DNA of 44,852 bases from an uncultured Paracoccaceae bacterium (GCA_947489445.1 CANLDN010000018.1:1-44852), one strand, 5' to 3'. Numbered from the stretch's first letter, positions 16,361 to 24,948 are shown. Numbers and translations are program-made. Notes: generated by a model not told the origin, from the sequence alone.

Positions 16361-17701
16361 ATGTCCAGCACCCAAAACACTCCGATGACACCCGGCATCG
16401 TGTCGGGGCGTCTGCCCGCCGACGCCATTGCCGATAACTTCGATGATCTGCATGCGCCCTACGCCCCGCACGAGGCCGCGGTTGCCGCTGACCGCTGTTA
16501 TTTCTGTTATGACGCGCCTTGTGTGACGGCCTGTCCGACGGACATCGATATCCCCTTGTTTATCAGGCAAATCAGCACGGGCACGCCCGAGGCGGCGGCA
16601 AAAACGATCTTCGATCAAAACATCCTTGGCGGCATGTGCGCCCGCGTCTGTCCGACCGAAGATCTTTGCGAACAGGCCTGTGTGCGTGAACTGGCCGAAG
16701 GCAAACCGGTTGAGATTGGCCGCCTGCAACGGCACGCCACCGACACGCTGATGGCCAAGCAAAGCCACCCATATGACCGTGCACCATCCACCGGAAAGGC
16801 CGTGGCCGTTGTCGGTGCCGGGCCCGCTGGTCTGGCCTGCGCGCACCGGCTTGCCATGCACGGCCATGACGTGAAAATCTATGATGCGGCCGACAAGCCC
16901 GGTGGCCTCAACGAATTCGGCATCGCCGCTTATAAATCCACCGATAACTTCGCTGCAGCAGAAGTTGATTGGCTTCTGGGCATCGGCGGGATCACCATGA
17001 AATACGGCGAGAAGCTGGGTGATAACCTGTCGCTCGACGCGCTGGCAGATGCTTATGATGCAGTCTTTATTGGCGTTGGCCTTGGCGGTGTGAATGCGCT
17101 GCGCAGCGATGGCGAAGACAAGGACGGTGTACGTGATGCTGTTGATTTCATTTCAGATTTACGCCAGACGAGCGACCTGACAAGCCTCCCTGTTGGTCGC
17201 GACGTGGTGGTGATCGGCGGCGGGATGACCGCCGTCGACGCTGCTGTGCAATCCAAACTGTTGGGTGCGCAAAACGTCACCATCGCCTACAGGCGTGGCC
17301 GCGACGCAATGAGCGCAAGCGCCTATGAACAAGACCTCGCCGCGTCCAAAGGGGTCCACCTGATGTTCAACGCGCAACCTGTCGCGATCCACGGAAACGG
17401 GGCTGTCCGCGAGATTGAGTTGGAATACACATCCGATGACGGCACCGGTCTGAAAGGCACTGGTGAAACTGTCAGCCTCAGGGCCGATCAGGTGTTCAAA
17501 GCCATCGGGCAGACCCTCGAAACCAGTGCAGACCTTGCATTGGAAGGCCGCAAAATTGCCGTCACCGGTGCTGGCCGCACCAGCCGCGATGGCGTCTGGG
17601 CCGGGGGTGATTGTGCCAGCTGTGGCGACGATCTGACCGTGACCGCCGTGGCCGAAGGGCGCGATGCGGCCGAGGATATCCACGCCGCGCTTTCCGCCTG
17701 A
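16361..17701 (+). CDS. preT: NAD-dependent dihydropyrimidine dehydrogenase, PreT subunit
   Basis: 446 residues. With PreA it reduces uracil and thymine to dihydropyrimidines, the first step of reductive pyrimidine breakdown. The N-terminal iron-sulfur domain shows Cys 46, 49, 54, 58 (CYFCYDAPCVTACP) and Cys 93, 97, 103, 107. An FAD motif GAGPAG (152-157) and an NAD(P)H motif (VVIGGGMTAVDAA) follow, as in the small subunit of glutamate synthase and the N-terminal half of mammalian DPD. The ATG at 16361 has GGAAGC before it. First gene of the pathway; preA follows after an intervening methyltransferase gene. Confidence 0.93.
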   Translation: MSSTQNTPMTPGIVSGRLPADAIADNFDDLHAPYAPHEAAVAADRCYFCYDAPCVTACPTDIDIPLFIRQISTGTPEAAAKTIFDQNILGGMCARVCPTEDLCEQACVRELAEGKPVEIGRLQRHATDTLMAKQSHPYDRAPSTGKAVAVVGAGPAGLACAHRLAMHGHDVKIYDAADKPGGLNEFGIAAYKSTDNFAAAEVDWLLGIGGITMKYGEKLGDNLSLDALADAYDAVFIGVGLGGVNALRSDGEDKDGVRDAVDFISDLRQTSDLTSLPVGRDVVVIGGGMTAVDAAVQSKLLGAQNVTIAYRRGRDAMSASAYEQDLAASKGVHLMFNAQPVAIHGNGAVREIELEYTSDDGTGLKGTGETVSLRADQVFKAIGQTLETSADLALEGRKIAVTGAGRTSRDGVWAGGDCASCGDDLTVTAVAEGRDAAEDIHAALSA

Positions 17702-17745
17702 TCTGTGCTATGCTGGATGCGGGACGAATAGCGCTGGAGGAACAG

Positions 17746-18576
17746 ATGGAGACGCTCGAAACGCGCGTGGCCGCACATTACACCACGCAAGACCTGCTTG
17801 ATCGCATTGAAAAAGCCTTGAAAGAACAGGGTGTTGACGTAGCAACGGTGGATAACCTCAAACCGGTCGACGAATTCCACACCGGCGGTCTGGAGGCGAC
17901 AGACGCGCTGTTATCGCAGCTGGACATCACCCCGGACATGCGCGTTCTGGATATTGGCTGCGGGTTGGGCGGCACGGCCCGGCACATCGTGCATCGCTAT
18001 GGCGCGCATGTGACGGGCGTTGATCTGACCCCGCATTATGTCGAGGTCGGGCAGGCCCTGAACGCCCGCGTGCATCTGGACGAGGCCATTAACCTGCATG
18101 TCGCGTCTGCCACTGATCTGCCGATGGAAGATGCCAGCTTCGATCTGGCAACGATGTTTCATGTCGGCATGAATATCGCCGACAAGGAACATATGTTCGC
18201 GGAAATTGCCCGGGTCCTGAAACCCGGCGGACGCTTTGCCTTGTTCGACGTGATGCGAGATGACAGCCCGGATGATCTGCTGTTTCCCGTACCTTGGTCC
18301 GAAAAATCCGAGACCTCGTTCGTTGATCCTGCATCGGTCTATCATGGTGCGGCTGAAGCGGCTGGCTTGACCCTGCATGGGCAGCGGTATCGCCGCGATT
18401 TCACGCTGAGTTTCTTTGCGCATGTTTTTGAACGCATGGCAGAGGCTGGCGGCCCGCCGCCCTTGGGCATTCATCTGCTGATGGGCGACACCGCAGGCGT
18501 GAAGCTGAAAAACTACGTCGCGAATGTAGAGGCGCGCAGGCTTGCGCCGGTTGAGATGATATTTGACAAGCCCTGA
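17746..18576 (+). CDS. SAM-dependent methyltransferase
   Basis: 276 residues, class I methyltransferase fold. Motif I is VLDIGCGLGGTARHI (about residues 65-79), followed by VTGVDLTPHYVEVG and a post-motif ALFDVMRDD; the N-terminal helix carries a UbiE/glycine-sarcosine methyltransferase-like layout. Its substrate is unknown. GGAGG lies 5 bp before the chosen ATG. It sits 44 bp after preT and 23 bp before preA on the same strand, so it is almost certainly co-transcribed with the two dehydrogenase subunits. Most preT-preA pairs I know of are adjacent, so its presence here is unusual. Confidence 0.85.
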   Translation: METLETRVAAHYTTQDLLDRIEKALKEQGVDVATVDNLKPVDEFHTGGLEATDALLSQLDITPDMRVLDIGCGLGGTARHIVHRYGAHVTGVDLTPHYVEVGQALNARVHLDEAINLHVASATDLPMEDASFDLATMFHVGMNIADKEHMFAEIARVLKPGGRFALFDVMRDDSPDDLLFPVPWSEKSETSFVDPASVYHGAAEAAGLTLHGQRYRRDFTLSFFAHVFERMAEAGGPPPLGIHLLMGDTAGVKLKNYVANVEARRLAPVEMIFDKP

Positions 18577-18599
18577 GACGGGCGGGAAAGGAACACGTG

Positions 18600-19904
18600 A
18601 TGGCCGATCTCACCACTGATTTTCTGGGGATCAAATCCCCCAACCCGTTCTGGCTGGCCTCTGCCCCGCCAACGGACAAGGAATACAACGTGCGCCGCGC
18701 GTTTGAGGCCGGATGGGGCGGCGTTGTCTGGAAAACACTGGGGGCAGAGGGGCCACCTGTTGTCAACGTCAACGGCCCAAGATACGGCGCGATCTATGGG
18801 GCAGACCGGCGGTTGCTAGGTCTTAACAACATCGAACTGATCACCGACCGCCCCCTGGAAACCAACCTGGAGGAAATCACGAGGGTCAAGGCCGACTACC
18901 CGGATCGCGCGATGATCGTCTCGCTCATGGTGCCCTGCGAAGAACAGGCGTGGAAAGACATCCTGCCTCGTGTCGCCGAAACCGGTGCTGACGGGATCGA
19001 ACTCAACTTCGGTTGCCCGCACGGTATGTCCGAACGTGGTATGGGTGCAGCGGTGGGCCAAGTGCCCGAATACATCGAAATGGTGACCCGCTGGTGCAAG
19101 CAATATTACGACAAGCCGGTGATCGTGAAACTGACGCCTAACATTACCGACGTGCGCAAACCCGCAGCGGCAGCAATGCGTGGCGGGGCCGATGCGGTCA
19201 GCCTGATTAACACCATCAACTCAATTACTTCTGTAAACCTCGACACGATGTCACCAGAACCGTCAATCGACGGCAAGGGCTCTCACGGTGGATATTGTGG
19301 TCCGGCGGTGAAGCCGATTGCCATGTCCATGGTGTCAGAGATCGCGCGCAACCCCGACACCCACGGCCTGCCCATCAGCGGCATCGGTGGCATCACCACA
19401 TGGCGCGACGCAGCCGAATTCATCAGCCTTGGCTGCGGCAACGTGCAGGTGTGCACGGCAGCCATGACCTACGGCTTCAAGATCGTGCAGGAAATGTGCA
19501 GCGGGTTGTCACAATGGATGGACGAGAAAGGATACACCTCTGTCGAAGACGTCGTGGGCCGCGCCGTGCCCAACGTGACCGACTGGCAGTACCTGAACCT
19601 CAATTACGTGGCCAAGGCCAAGATCAGTCAGGATGATTGCATCAAATGCGGGCGCTGCTATGCGGCCTGCGAAGATACCAGCCATCAAGCCATCGCCATG
19701 TCCGAGGATCGCACGTTTACCGTGATCGACGAAGAATGCGTGGCCTGCAACCTTTGCGTCGATGTCTGCCCGGTTGAAAACTGCATCACGATGGAGCCTA
19801 TGACAGCAGGCGAGGTCGATCCGCGCACCGGAAAAGTGGTCGAAAAGGAATATGCCAACTGGACCACACACCCGAACAATCCGGGTGCCGTTGCAGCGGA
19901 ATAG
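18600..19904 (+). CDS. preA: NAD-dependent dihydropyrimidine dehydrogenase, PreA subunit
   Basis: 434 residues: an FMN-binding dihydroorotate-dehydrogenase-like barrel (about 1-330) followed by a two-cluster ferredoxin domain with CIKCGRCYAAC and CVACNLCVDVCP. The loop LNFGCPHGMSERGMGAAVGQ matches the active-site loop of bacterial PydA/PreA. At the position that by my recollection holds the catalytic Cys of mammalian DPD (ACGQ) this protein has AVGQ, which seems usual in bacterial relatives. GTG at 18597 and ATG at 18600 are adjacent; the ATG has better spacing from AAAGGA. Its stop abuts the rutR stop on the other strand with no spacer. Confidence 0.95.
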   Translation: MADLTTDFLGIKSPNPFWLASAPPTDKEYNVRRAFEAGWGGVVWKTLGAEGPPVVNVNGPRYGAIYGADRRLLGLNNIELITDRPLETNLEEITRVKADYPDRAMIVSLMVPCEEQAWKDILPRVAETGADGIELNFGCPHGMSERGMGAAVGQVPEYIEMVTRWCKQYYDKPVIVKLTPNITDVRKPAAAAMRGGADAVSLINTINSITSVNLDTMSPEPSIDGKGSHGGYCGPAVKPIAMSMVSEIARNPDTHGLPISGIGGITTWRDAAEFISLGCGNVQVCTAAMTYGFKIVQEMCSGLSQWMDEKGYTSVEDVVGRAVPNVTDWQYLNLNYVAKAKISQDDCIKCGRCYAACEDTSHQAIAMSEDRTFTVIDEECVACNLCVDVCPVENCITMEPMTAGEVDPRTGKVVEKEYANWTTHPNNPGAVAAE

Positions 19905-20507
19905 TCAGGGTCTCAATAGCTTTTCATACAGCGTATCGAGGAACACCGCCGCCCCGTCATAGGGCGGCTTGTCCCCCAGAACGGCCCGCACTTGAACGTC
20001 GAAATCGGCATAATGCTGGGTCAGCGCCCAGATCGAGAAAATCAGGTGATGCGGATCGATATCGGCGATCTGCCCGGCCTGCGCCCAGCCTTTGATGATC
20101 GCGGCCTTGCCGTCGACCATCGTCTTGAGATCTGTGCGCAGGGTATCATAAATGCGCGGCGCACCTTGCAGGATTTCATTGGCAAACAAACGGCTTTCGC
20201 GCGGGTAATTCTGGCTTAGCGTCAGTTTTCGCCGCGCGTAGTCGACGATTTCCCGCACCGGATCGCCTTTCGGATCAAGCGCTTGCAGCGGGGCGAGCCA
20301 ATTCTCCAACAGCCGTTCCAACAGGGCTGTATGGATCGCCTCTTTGGAGGGGAAATAATAAAGCAGGTTGGGTTTAGACAACCCGGCCGCCTGTGCAATT
20401 TGATCAAGGGTTGAACCGCGAAACCCATATTTGGAAAAGACGTCCAGACCAGCGTCCAGAATAGCTGTCCGATTGCGCAACTGGATACGTGTGGGCGGTT
20501 TGGTCAT
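19905..20507 (-). CDS. rutR: TetR-family repressor, RutR-like
   Basis: 200 residues. The N-terminal helix-turn-helix (FSKYGFRGSTLDQIAQAAGLSKPNLLYYFPSKEAI, shown here in parts: GSTLDQIAQAAGLSKPNLLY) and the body (WLAPLQALDP, YPRESRLFANEILQGAP, HLIFSIWALTQHYADF) closely follow E. coli RutR, which senses uracil and thymine. The start at 20507 has AAAGGAATGCC before it; the frame continues upstream without a family match. It is divergent from the amidase gene, and a perfect RutR-type box lies between them. It probably represses the whole pyrimidine locus until uracil or thymine is present. Confidence 0.88.
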   Translation of the reverse strand: MTKPPTRIQLRNRTAILDAGLDVFSKYGFRGSTLDQIAQAAGLSKPNLLYYFPSKEAIHTALLERLLENWLAPLQALDPKGDPVREIVDYARRKLTLSQNYPRESRLFANEILQGAPRIYDTLRTDLKTMVDGKAAIIKGWAQAGQIADIDPHHLIFSIWALTQHYADFDVQVRAVLGDKPPYDGAAVFLDTLYEKLLRP

Positions 20508-20632
20508 GGCATTCCTTTGCTCAAATTTCGGGCTGCGGGGTTTTGATGGCCCGCCAGTTTGCGCCCTTTGGTTGCATCTGTGTATATCCTGTGCGGAAAC
20601 CTTGACTGCCACCATCCCTCTGTTAGCGTTGA

Positions 20633-20650
20633 TTTGACCAGTTGGTCAAA
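20633..20650. promoter_or_regulatory. RutR operator
   Basis: TTTGACCA-GT-TGGTCAAA, a perfect inverted repeat with 8-bp arms, equal to the known RutR consensus TTGACCA-N2-TGGTCAA extended by one base. It lies 21 bp upstream of the amidase start and 126 bp upstream of rutR, so it can control both. Confidence 0.85.
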
Positions 20651-20670
20651 CCAAGATGAAGGAGCCCCCC

Positions 20671-21921
20671 ATGCCAGCCCCCGGAGAAAACCTGCGTATC
20701 AACGGTGAACGCCTGTGGGACAGTCTGATGGAAATGGCCAAGATCGGCCCCGGCGTGGCGGGCGGCAACAACCGCCAGACCCTGACGGATGAAGACAGCG
20801 AAGGCCGCCATCTGTTCCAGAAATGGTGCGAAGAGGCGGGCTGCACCATGGGTGTCGATGAGATCGGCAACATGTTCGCCCGGCGCGAGGGCACGGACCC
20901 TGATGCGCTGCCTGTCTATGTTGGCTCACATCTGGATACGCAGCCCACGGGGGGCAAGTATGATGGGGTGCTGGGTGTGCTGGGCGGGCTGGAAATTATC
21001 CGCACACTGAACGACCTTGATATCAAGACCAAACACCCGATTGTCGTGACCAACTGGACCAATGAGGAAGGCACGCGGTATGCACCCGCCATGCTCGCCT
21101 CGGGTGTTTTTGCGGGCAAGCATGAGCTCGACTGGGCCTATGACCGGGTTGATGCGGATGGTAAACGGTTCGGGGATGAGTTGGAGCGCATCGGCTGGAA
21201 AGGCTCCGAAAAGGTCGGCGACCGCAAGATGCATGCTTTCTTTGAGCTGCATATCGAACAGGGTCCGATCCTGGAGGCCGAGGGCAAGGATATCGGCGTC
21301 GTCACCCACGGGCAGGGCCTGCGCTGGATCGAATGCACGGTGACGGGCAAGGAAAGCCACACAGGCTCGACCCCCATGCACATGCGCAAGAATGCGGGGC
21401 GTGGTTTGGCCCTGATCACCGAACTTGTCCACGAGATCGCCATGAAGAACCAGCCGAACGCGGTGGGCGCCATCGGCCATATCGACGTCTACCCCAATAG
21501 TCGCAACATCATCCCCGGCAAGGTGGTCTTCACCGTCGATATGCGCACGCATCTGCTGGACAAGCTGAACGCGATGGTGGCCGAACTGATGGAACGGGCA
21601 CCGAAGCTCTGCGAAGACATCGGGGTGACATTCGAGGCCGAAATCGTCGGCCAATTCGACCCGCCCGCCTTTGACGAGAACTGCGTGAAGGCAGTGCGGA
21701 ACGCCGCAGAGCGGCTCGGTTACAGCCATATGGATATCGTTTCGGGAGCAGGGCATGATGCGTGCTGGATCAACGACCTCTACCCGACCTCCATGGTCAT
21801 GTGCCCCTGCGTGGACGGGCTGAGCCATAACGAAGCCGAAGAAATCAGCCCCGAATGGGCGCGGGCGGGGACGGATGTGCTGTTCCATGCGGTTGTCGAG
21901 ACGGCGGAGATTGTGGGGTGA
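20671..21921 (+). CDS. N-carbamoyl-beta-alanine amidohydrolase-type Zn hydrolase
   Basis: 416 residues, M20 family, hydantoinase/carbamoylase subgroup. In reductive pyrimidine breakdown this enzyme splits N-carbamoyl-beta-alanine to beta-alanine, CO2 and ammonia. Metal ligands are visible in GSHLDTQPTGGKYDGVLG, TNEEGTRY, FFELHIEQGP and LSHNEAEE. The ATG at 20671 is preferred to that at 20656 because AAGGAG precedes it at the right distance. The three enzymatic steps (PreTA, dihydropyrimidinase, this amidase) are complete in the window. The exact substrate (carbamoyl-beta-alanine versus another carbamoyl amino acid) is inferred from the context. Confidence 0.92.
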   Translation: MPAPGENLRINGERLWDSLMEMAKIGPGVAGGNNRQTLTDEDSEGRHLFQKWCEEAGCTMGVDEIGNMFARREGTDPDALPVYVGSHLDTQPTGGKYDGVLGVLGGLEIIRTLNDLDIKTKHPIVVTNWTNEEGTRYAPAMLASGVFAGKHELDWAYDRVDADGKRFGDELERIGWKGSEKVGDRKMHAFFELHIEQGPILEAEGKDIGVVTHGQGLRWIECTVTGKESHTGSTPMHMRKNAGRGLALITELVHEIAMKNQPNAVGAIGHIDVYPNSRNIIPGKVVFTVDMRTHLLDKLNAMVAELMERAPKLCEDIGVTFEAEIVGQFDPPAFDENCVKAVRNAAERLGYSHMDIVSGAGHDACWINDLYPTSMVMCPCVDGLSHNEAEEISPEWARAGTDVLFHAVVETAEIVG

Positions 21922-22208
21922 AATTAAAGGATTTTCCGAGCAATACCGTAACGGTAGTTTGCCAACATATCTTCGATCAATCCCGTCCAATCAAATTGGC
22001 GATGCGGGACCAAGAAACCATGCTGCTGATGCTTTGTGGTGAGGAAGACCACGATTGGGACAATCATCGGCCGCGCGTAGTCGGTTTAGGTCACCTGCTC
22101 GAACGAGATATGCGCATGGGTGAGCTTGAAATTGACGCCGGTTATGAAGCCAATTTGGTCAAAAACTGTTGGACAATTAGCAGCACTCCTGAGGAGGATT
22201 TACAATGA
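21918..22208 (+). CDS. Small hypothetical protein inside the pyrimidine operon
   Basis: 96 residues from a GTG at 21918 that overlaps the amidase stop (GTGA); its own stop overlaps the next start (ATGA at 22205). It holds VCQHIFDQSRPIKLAM, LMLCGEEDHDWDNHRP and VVGLGHLLERD, a pattern I recognise from a widespread family of uncharacterised small proteins, some of which resemble immunity-type proteins. No function can be assigned. Base composition is near 50% G+C on hand count, lower than the flanking genes. An AGGAGG in its last codons serves as ribosome site for the dihydropyrimidinase gene, so it is tightly built into the operon. Confidence 0.75.
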   Translation: MKLKDFPSNTVTVVCQHIFDQSRPIKLAMRDQETMLLMLCGEEDHDWDNHRPRVVGLGHLLERDMRMGELEIDAGYEANLVKNCWTISSTPEEDLQ

Positions 22209-23659
22209 CCAAGGTCATCAAAAACGGCACCATCGTCACGCATGATCTGACCTACAAGGCGGATGTCCTGATTGATGGCGGCAAGATCATTGAAATCGGC
22301 CCGGACCTGAAAGGCGACGAACAGCTCGACGCGACCGGCTGTTATGTCATGCCGGGTGGGATCGACCCGCATACCCATCTGGAAATGCCTTTCATGGGCA
22401 CCTATTCCAGCGATGACTTTGAGTCCGGCACCCGCGCCGCCCTGTCCGGCGGTACCACGATGGTGGTCGACTTCGCCCTGCCCAGCCCCGGCCAGGGCCT
22501 GCATGACGCCCTGCAGATGTGGGACAATAAATCGGGCCGCGCGAATTGCGATTACTCCTTCCACATGGCCGTGACATGGTGGGGCGAGCAGGTCTTCAAC
22601 GAGATGGAAAGCGTGATCAAGGATCGCGGCATCAACACCTTCAAGCATTTCATGGCATATAAGGGCGCGCTGATGGTGAATGATGACGAGATGTATGCGT
22701 CCTTCTCGCGCCTTGCCTCGCTTGGGGGGATCGCGCTGGTGCATGCCGAGAATGGTGATGTGGTGGCCGAACTGTCTGCGAAACTGCTGGCCGAGGGCAA
22801 TACCGGCCCCGAGGCCCACGCCTATTCCCGCCCGCCCCAGGTCGAGGGCGAGGCGGCCAACCGTGCCATCATGATCGCCGACATGACCGGCGTGCCGCTT
22901 TATATCGTGCATGTGTCCTGTGAAGAGGCGCATGAGGCGATCCGGCGCGCCCGTCAACAAGGCAAGCGCGTCTGGGGTGAGCCGCTGATCCAGCACCTGA
23001 CGCTGGATGAATCTGAGTATTTCAACAAGGATTGGGACCACGCCGCCCGCCGCGTCATGTCACCCCCGTTCCGAAACAAGCAGCATCAGGATAGCCTCTG
23101 GGCCGGGTTGCAGGCCGGATCGTTGTCGGTTGTGGCGACGGACCATTGTGCCTTTACCACCGAACAGAAACGGTTTGGCGTGGGTGATTTCACGAAGATC
23201 CCGAACGGGACAGGGGGGCTTGAGGATCGGATGCCGATGCTCTGGACCCACGGTGTTAAGACGGGACGGCTGACGATGAATGAATTTGTCGCGGTGACCT
23301 CGACCAATATTGCCAAAGTGCTGAATTGCTACCCGCGCAAGGGCGCCGTGCTGGTCGGGGCCGACGCCGATCTGGTGGTCTGGGACCCGGAGAAGTCAAA
23401 GACGATCACGGCAGGCAGCCAGCAATCGGCCATCGACTACAACGTGTTCGAAGGCAAAGAGGTGACGGGTCTGCCCCGATTCACGCTGACGCGCGGCCAC
23501 GTGGCGATCCATGACGGCGAAGTACGCACGCAGGAAGGCCACGGCGAGTTCGTGAAACGCGAGGCGAATACGCCGACCAACAAGGCGCTGAGCACGTGGA
23601 AAGAACTGACCGCGCCAAGGCCGGTGGAACGGACGGGTATTCCGGCGACGGGGGTTTGA
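22205..23659 (+). CDS. hydA: Dihydropyrimidinase
   Basis: 484 residues; opens dihydrouracil to N-carbamoyl-beta-alanine. It is a zinc amidohydrolase: H56 and H58 in DPHTHLEMP, the lysine expected to be carboxylated at K153 (FMAYKGALM), H180 in ALVHAEN, a later His in YIVHVSCEEA, and the Asp in ATDHCAFT. Length and layout match bacterial D-hydantoinase/dihydropyrimidinase. The start overlaps the preceding small gene by 4 bp behind AGGAGG. Confidence 0.96.
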   Translation: MTKVIKNGTIVTHDLTYKADVLIDGGKIIEIGPDLKGDEQLDATGCYVMPGGIDPHTHLEMPFMGTYSSDDFESGTRAALSGGTTMVVDFALPSPGQGLHDALQMWDNKSGRANCDYSFHMAVTWWGEQVFNEMESVIKDRGINTFKHFMAYKGALMVNDDEMYASFSRLASLGGIALVHAENGDVVAELSAKLLAEGNTGPEAHAYSRPPQVEGEAANRAIMIADMTGVPLYIVHVSCEEAHEAIRRARQQGKRVWGEPLIQHLTLDESEYFNKDWDHAARRVMSPPFRNKQHQDSLWAGLQAGSLSVVATDHCAFTTEQKRFGVGDFTKIPNGTGGLEDRMPMLWTHGVKTGRLTMNEFVAVTSTNIAKVLNCYPRKGAVLVGADADLVVWDPEKSKTITAGSQQSAIDYNVFEGKEVTGLPRFTLTRGHVAIHDGEVRTQEGHGEFVKREANTPTNKALSTWKELTAPRPVERTGIPATGV

Positions 23660-23662
23660 TAC

Positions 23663-24178
23663 GTGACGCCCTTTCGACCATTGGCTACCTCTAACACCAA
23701 CTATGCTGATAGAAAAGCACGCGATACCGCTGCACTTCTGCTTCGGAGGTTTGTCAATGGTCAAATCACAAACGATGAATTTGAGGATTGCATGCCCATC
23801 ACTGCTGACCCTGCCGTTGCGGCAATTTGGAACTCGGTTTGGGTAAATTATTCCGATTTTCGAACCCATCGAATGACTGGCCGTGATCAACTGCACCCGG
23901 ATCTGAAGCGTGTCTGGTTGAGATGGCTCATATTTCTTGACTCAAACCATCCATACGAATGGCCGGAGATTTCCGAGGCGGCCTGTTCGCCGCGAGAAAA
24001 CGAAACACAGAAAGGCCTGAGGTTGATTAACCGACTGTTTCGGCGTTCGGATCAACTCGAGCGACCTCGGGATGTTGCGGCGGAAGCAAACTACTCCTTT
24101 TGGCCATTTGCTAATCGGCAAGACTATCGGCGAGCTTTGCGAAACCCGCGTCGGCTTAATGCAAGAAAGCCAGCATGA
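23663..24178 (+). CDS. Hypothetical protein between dihydropyrimidinase and ABC transporter
   Basis: 171 residues from a GTG 3 bp after the dihydropyrimidinase stop; the stop overlaps the ATPase start (ATGA). No recognised domain. It is rich in Arg and Trp, soluble, with FVNGQITNDEFEDCMP, AAIWNSVWVNYSDFR and LKRVWLRWLIFLDSNHPYEWP. I have seen similar small uncharacterised proteins in unrelated bacteria but cannot name a family. Composition is near 50% G+C by hand count against about 60% or more around it. No strong ribosome site is visible, which fits translation by coupling. Confidence 0.65.
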   Translation: MTPFRPLATSNTNYADRKARDTAALLLRRFVNGQITNDEFEDCMPITADPAVAAIWNSVWVNYSDFRTHRMTGRDQLHPDLKRVWLRWLIFLDSNHPYEWPEISEAACSPRENETQKGLRLINRLFRRSDQLERPRDVAAEANYSFWPFANRQDYRRALRNPRRLNARKPA

Positions 24179-24948
24179 CCGTAGTCTCAACCACCGGCCT
24201 CAATCTCACTTTCCAAACCAATGACGGCCCGGTTCACGCCCTCAAGGACGTGAACCTCGACATTGCTAAGGGCGACTTTGTCAGCTTCATCGGCCCTTCG
24301 GGCTGTGGCAAGACGACCTTTCTCCGTTGCATCGCGGGGCTGGAGACACCCACAGGCGGAGAGATCACCGTCAACGGCATGACCCCGGACGAGGCGCGGC
24401 GCGCACGCGCCTATGGATACGTGTTTCAGGCGGCGGGTCTATATCCGTGGCGCACGATTGGCGGGAATATCAAGCTGCCGTTGGAGATCATGGGGTTTTC
24501 CAAGTCCGAGCAGGCGGACCGGGTGAAGCGTGTGATGGAATTGGTTGATCTGGCGGGGTTTGAGAAGAAGTTTCCCTGGCAACTCTCCGGCGGGATGCAA
24601 CAACGCGCCAGCATCGCCCGCGCGCTGGCTTTTGACGCGGATATCCTGCTGATGGACGAACCCTTTGGCGCGCTGGACGAGATCGTGCGCGATCACCTCA
24701 ACGAACAACTCCTGCAGCTTTGGGCGCGGACGGAAAAGACGATTGGCTTTGTGACCCACTCCATCCCCGAGGCGGTGTATCTGTCCACCAAGATCGTCGT
24801 GATGTCCCCGCGTCCGGGCCGGATCACCGACGTGATCGACAGCCCGCTGCCGAAGGAGCGGCCTTTGGACATTCGCGACACGCCGGAGTTTATCGAGATC
24901 GCGCACAGGGTGCGTGATGGTCTGCGGGCGGGGCATGTGGATGACTAG
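24175..24948 (+). CDS. ABC transporter ATP-binding protein, NitT/TauT type
   Basis: 257 residues with all nucleotide-binding elements: Walker A GPSGCGKTT, Q-loop in YVFQAAGLYPWRT, signature LSGGMQQRASIARAL, Walker B ILLMDEPFGALD and the switch His in GFVTHSI. It is of the nitrate/taurine/thiamine-precursor importer class and drives the two permeases that follow. Being in the pyrimidine operon, it likely imports a pyrimidine or its breakdown product. Confidence 0.93.
   Translation: MTVVSTTGLNLTFQTNDGPVHALKDVNLDIAKGDFVSFIGPSGCGKTTFLRCIAGLETPTGGEITVNGMTPDEARRARAYGYVFQAAGLYPWRTIGGNIKLPLEIMGFSKSEQADRVKRVMELVDLAGFEKKFPWQLSGGMQQRASIARALAFDADILLMDEPFGALDEIVRDHLNEQLLQLWARTEKTIGFVTHSIPEAVYLSTKIVVMSPRPGRITDVIDSPLPKERPLDIRDTPEFIEIAHRVRDGLRAGHVDD

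Noticed and set aside
16109..16867. Minus-strand frame of 252 codons opposite preT
   Set aside because: Antisense to a clear gene; no motif. Normal third-position shadow.
20926..21990. Minus-strand frame of 354 codons opposite the amidase gene
   Set aside because: Shadow of the M20 hydrolase; composition typical of antisense frames (many His, Arg, Asp).
22142..23041. Minus-strand frame of 299 codons opposite dihydropyrimidinase
   Set aside because: Antisense to a confirmed gene, no ribosome site, no domain.
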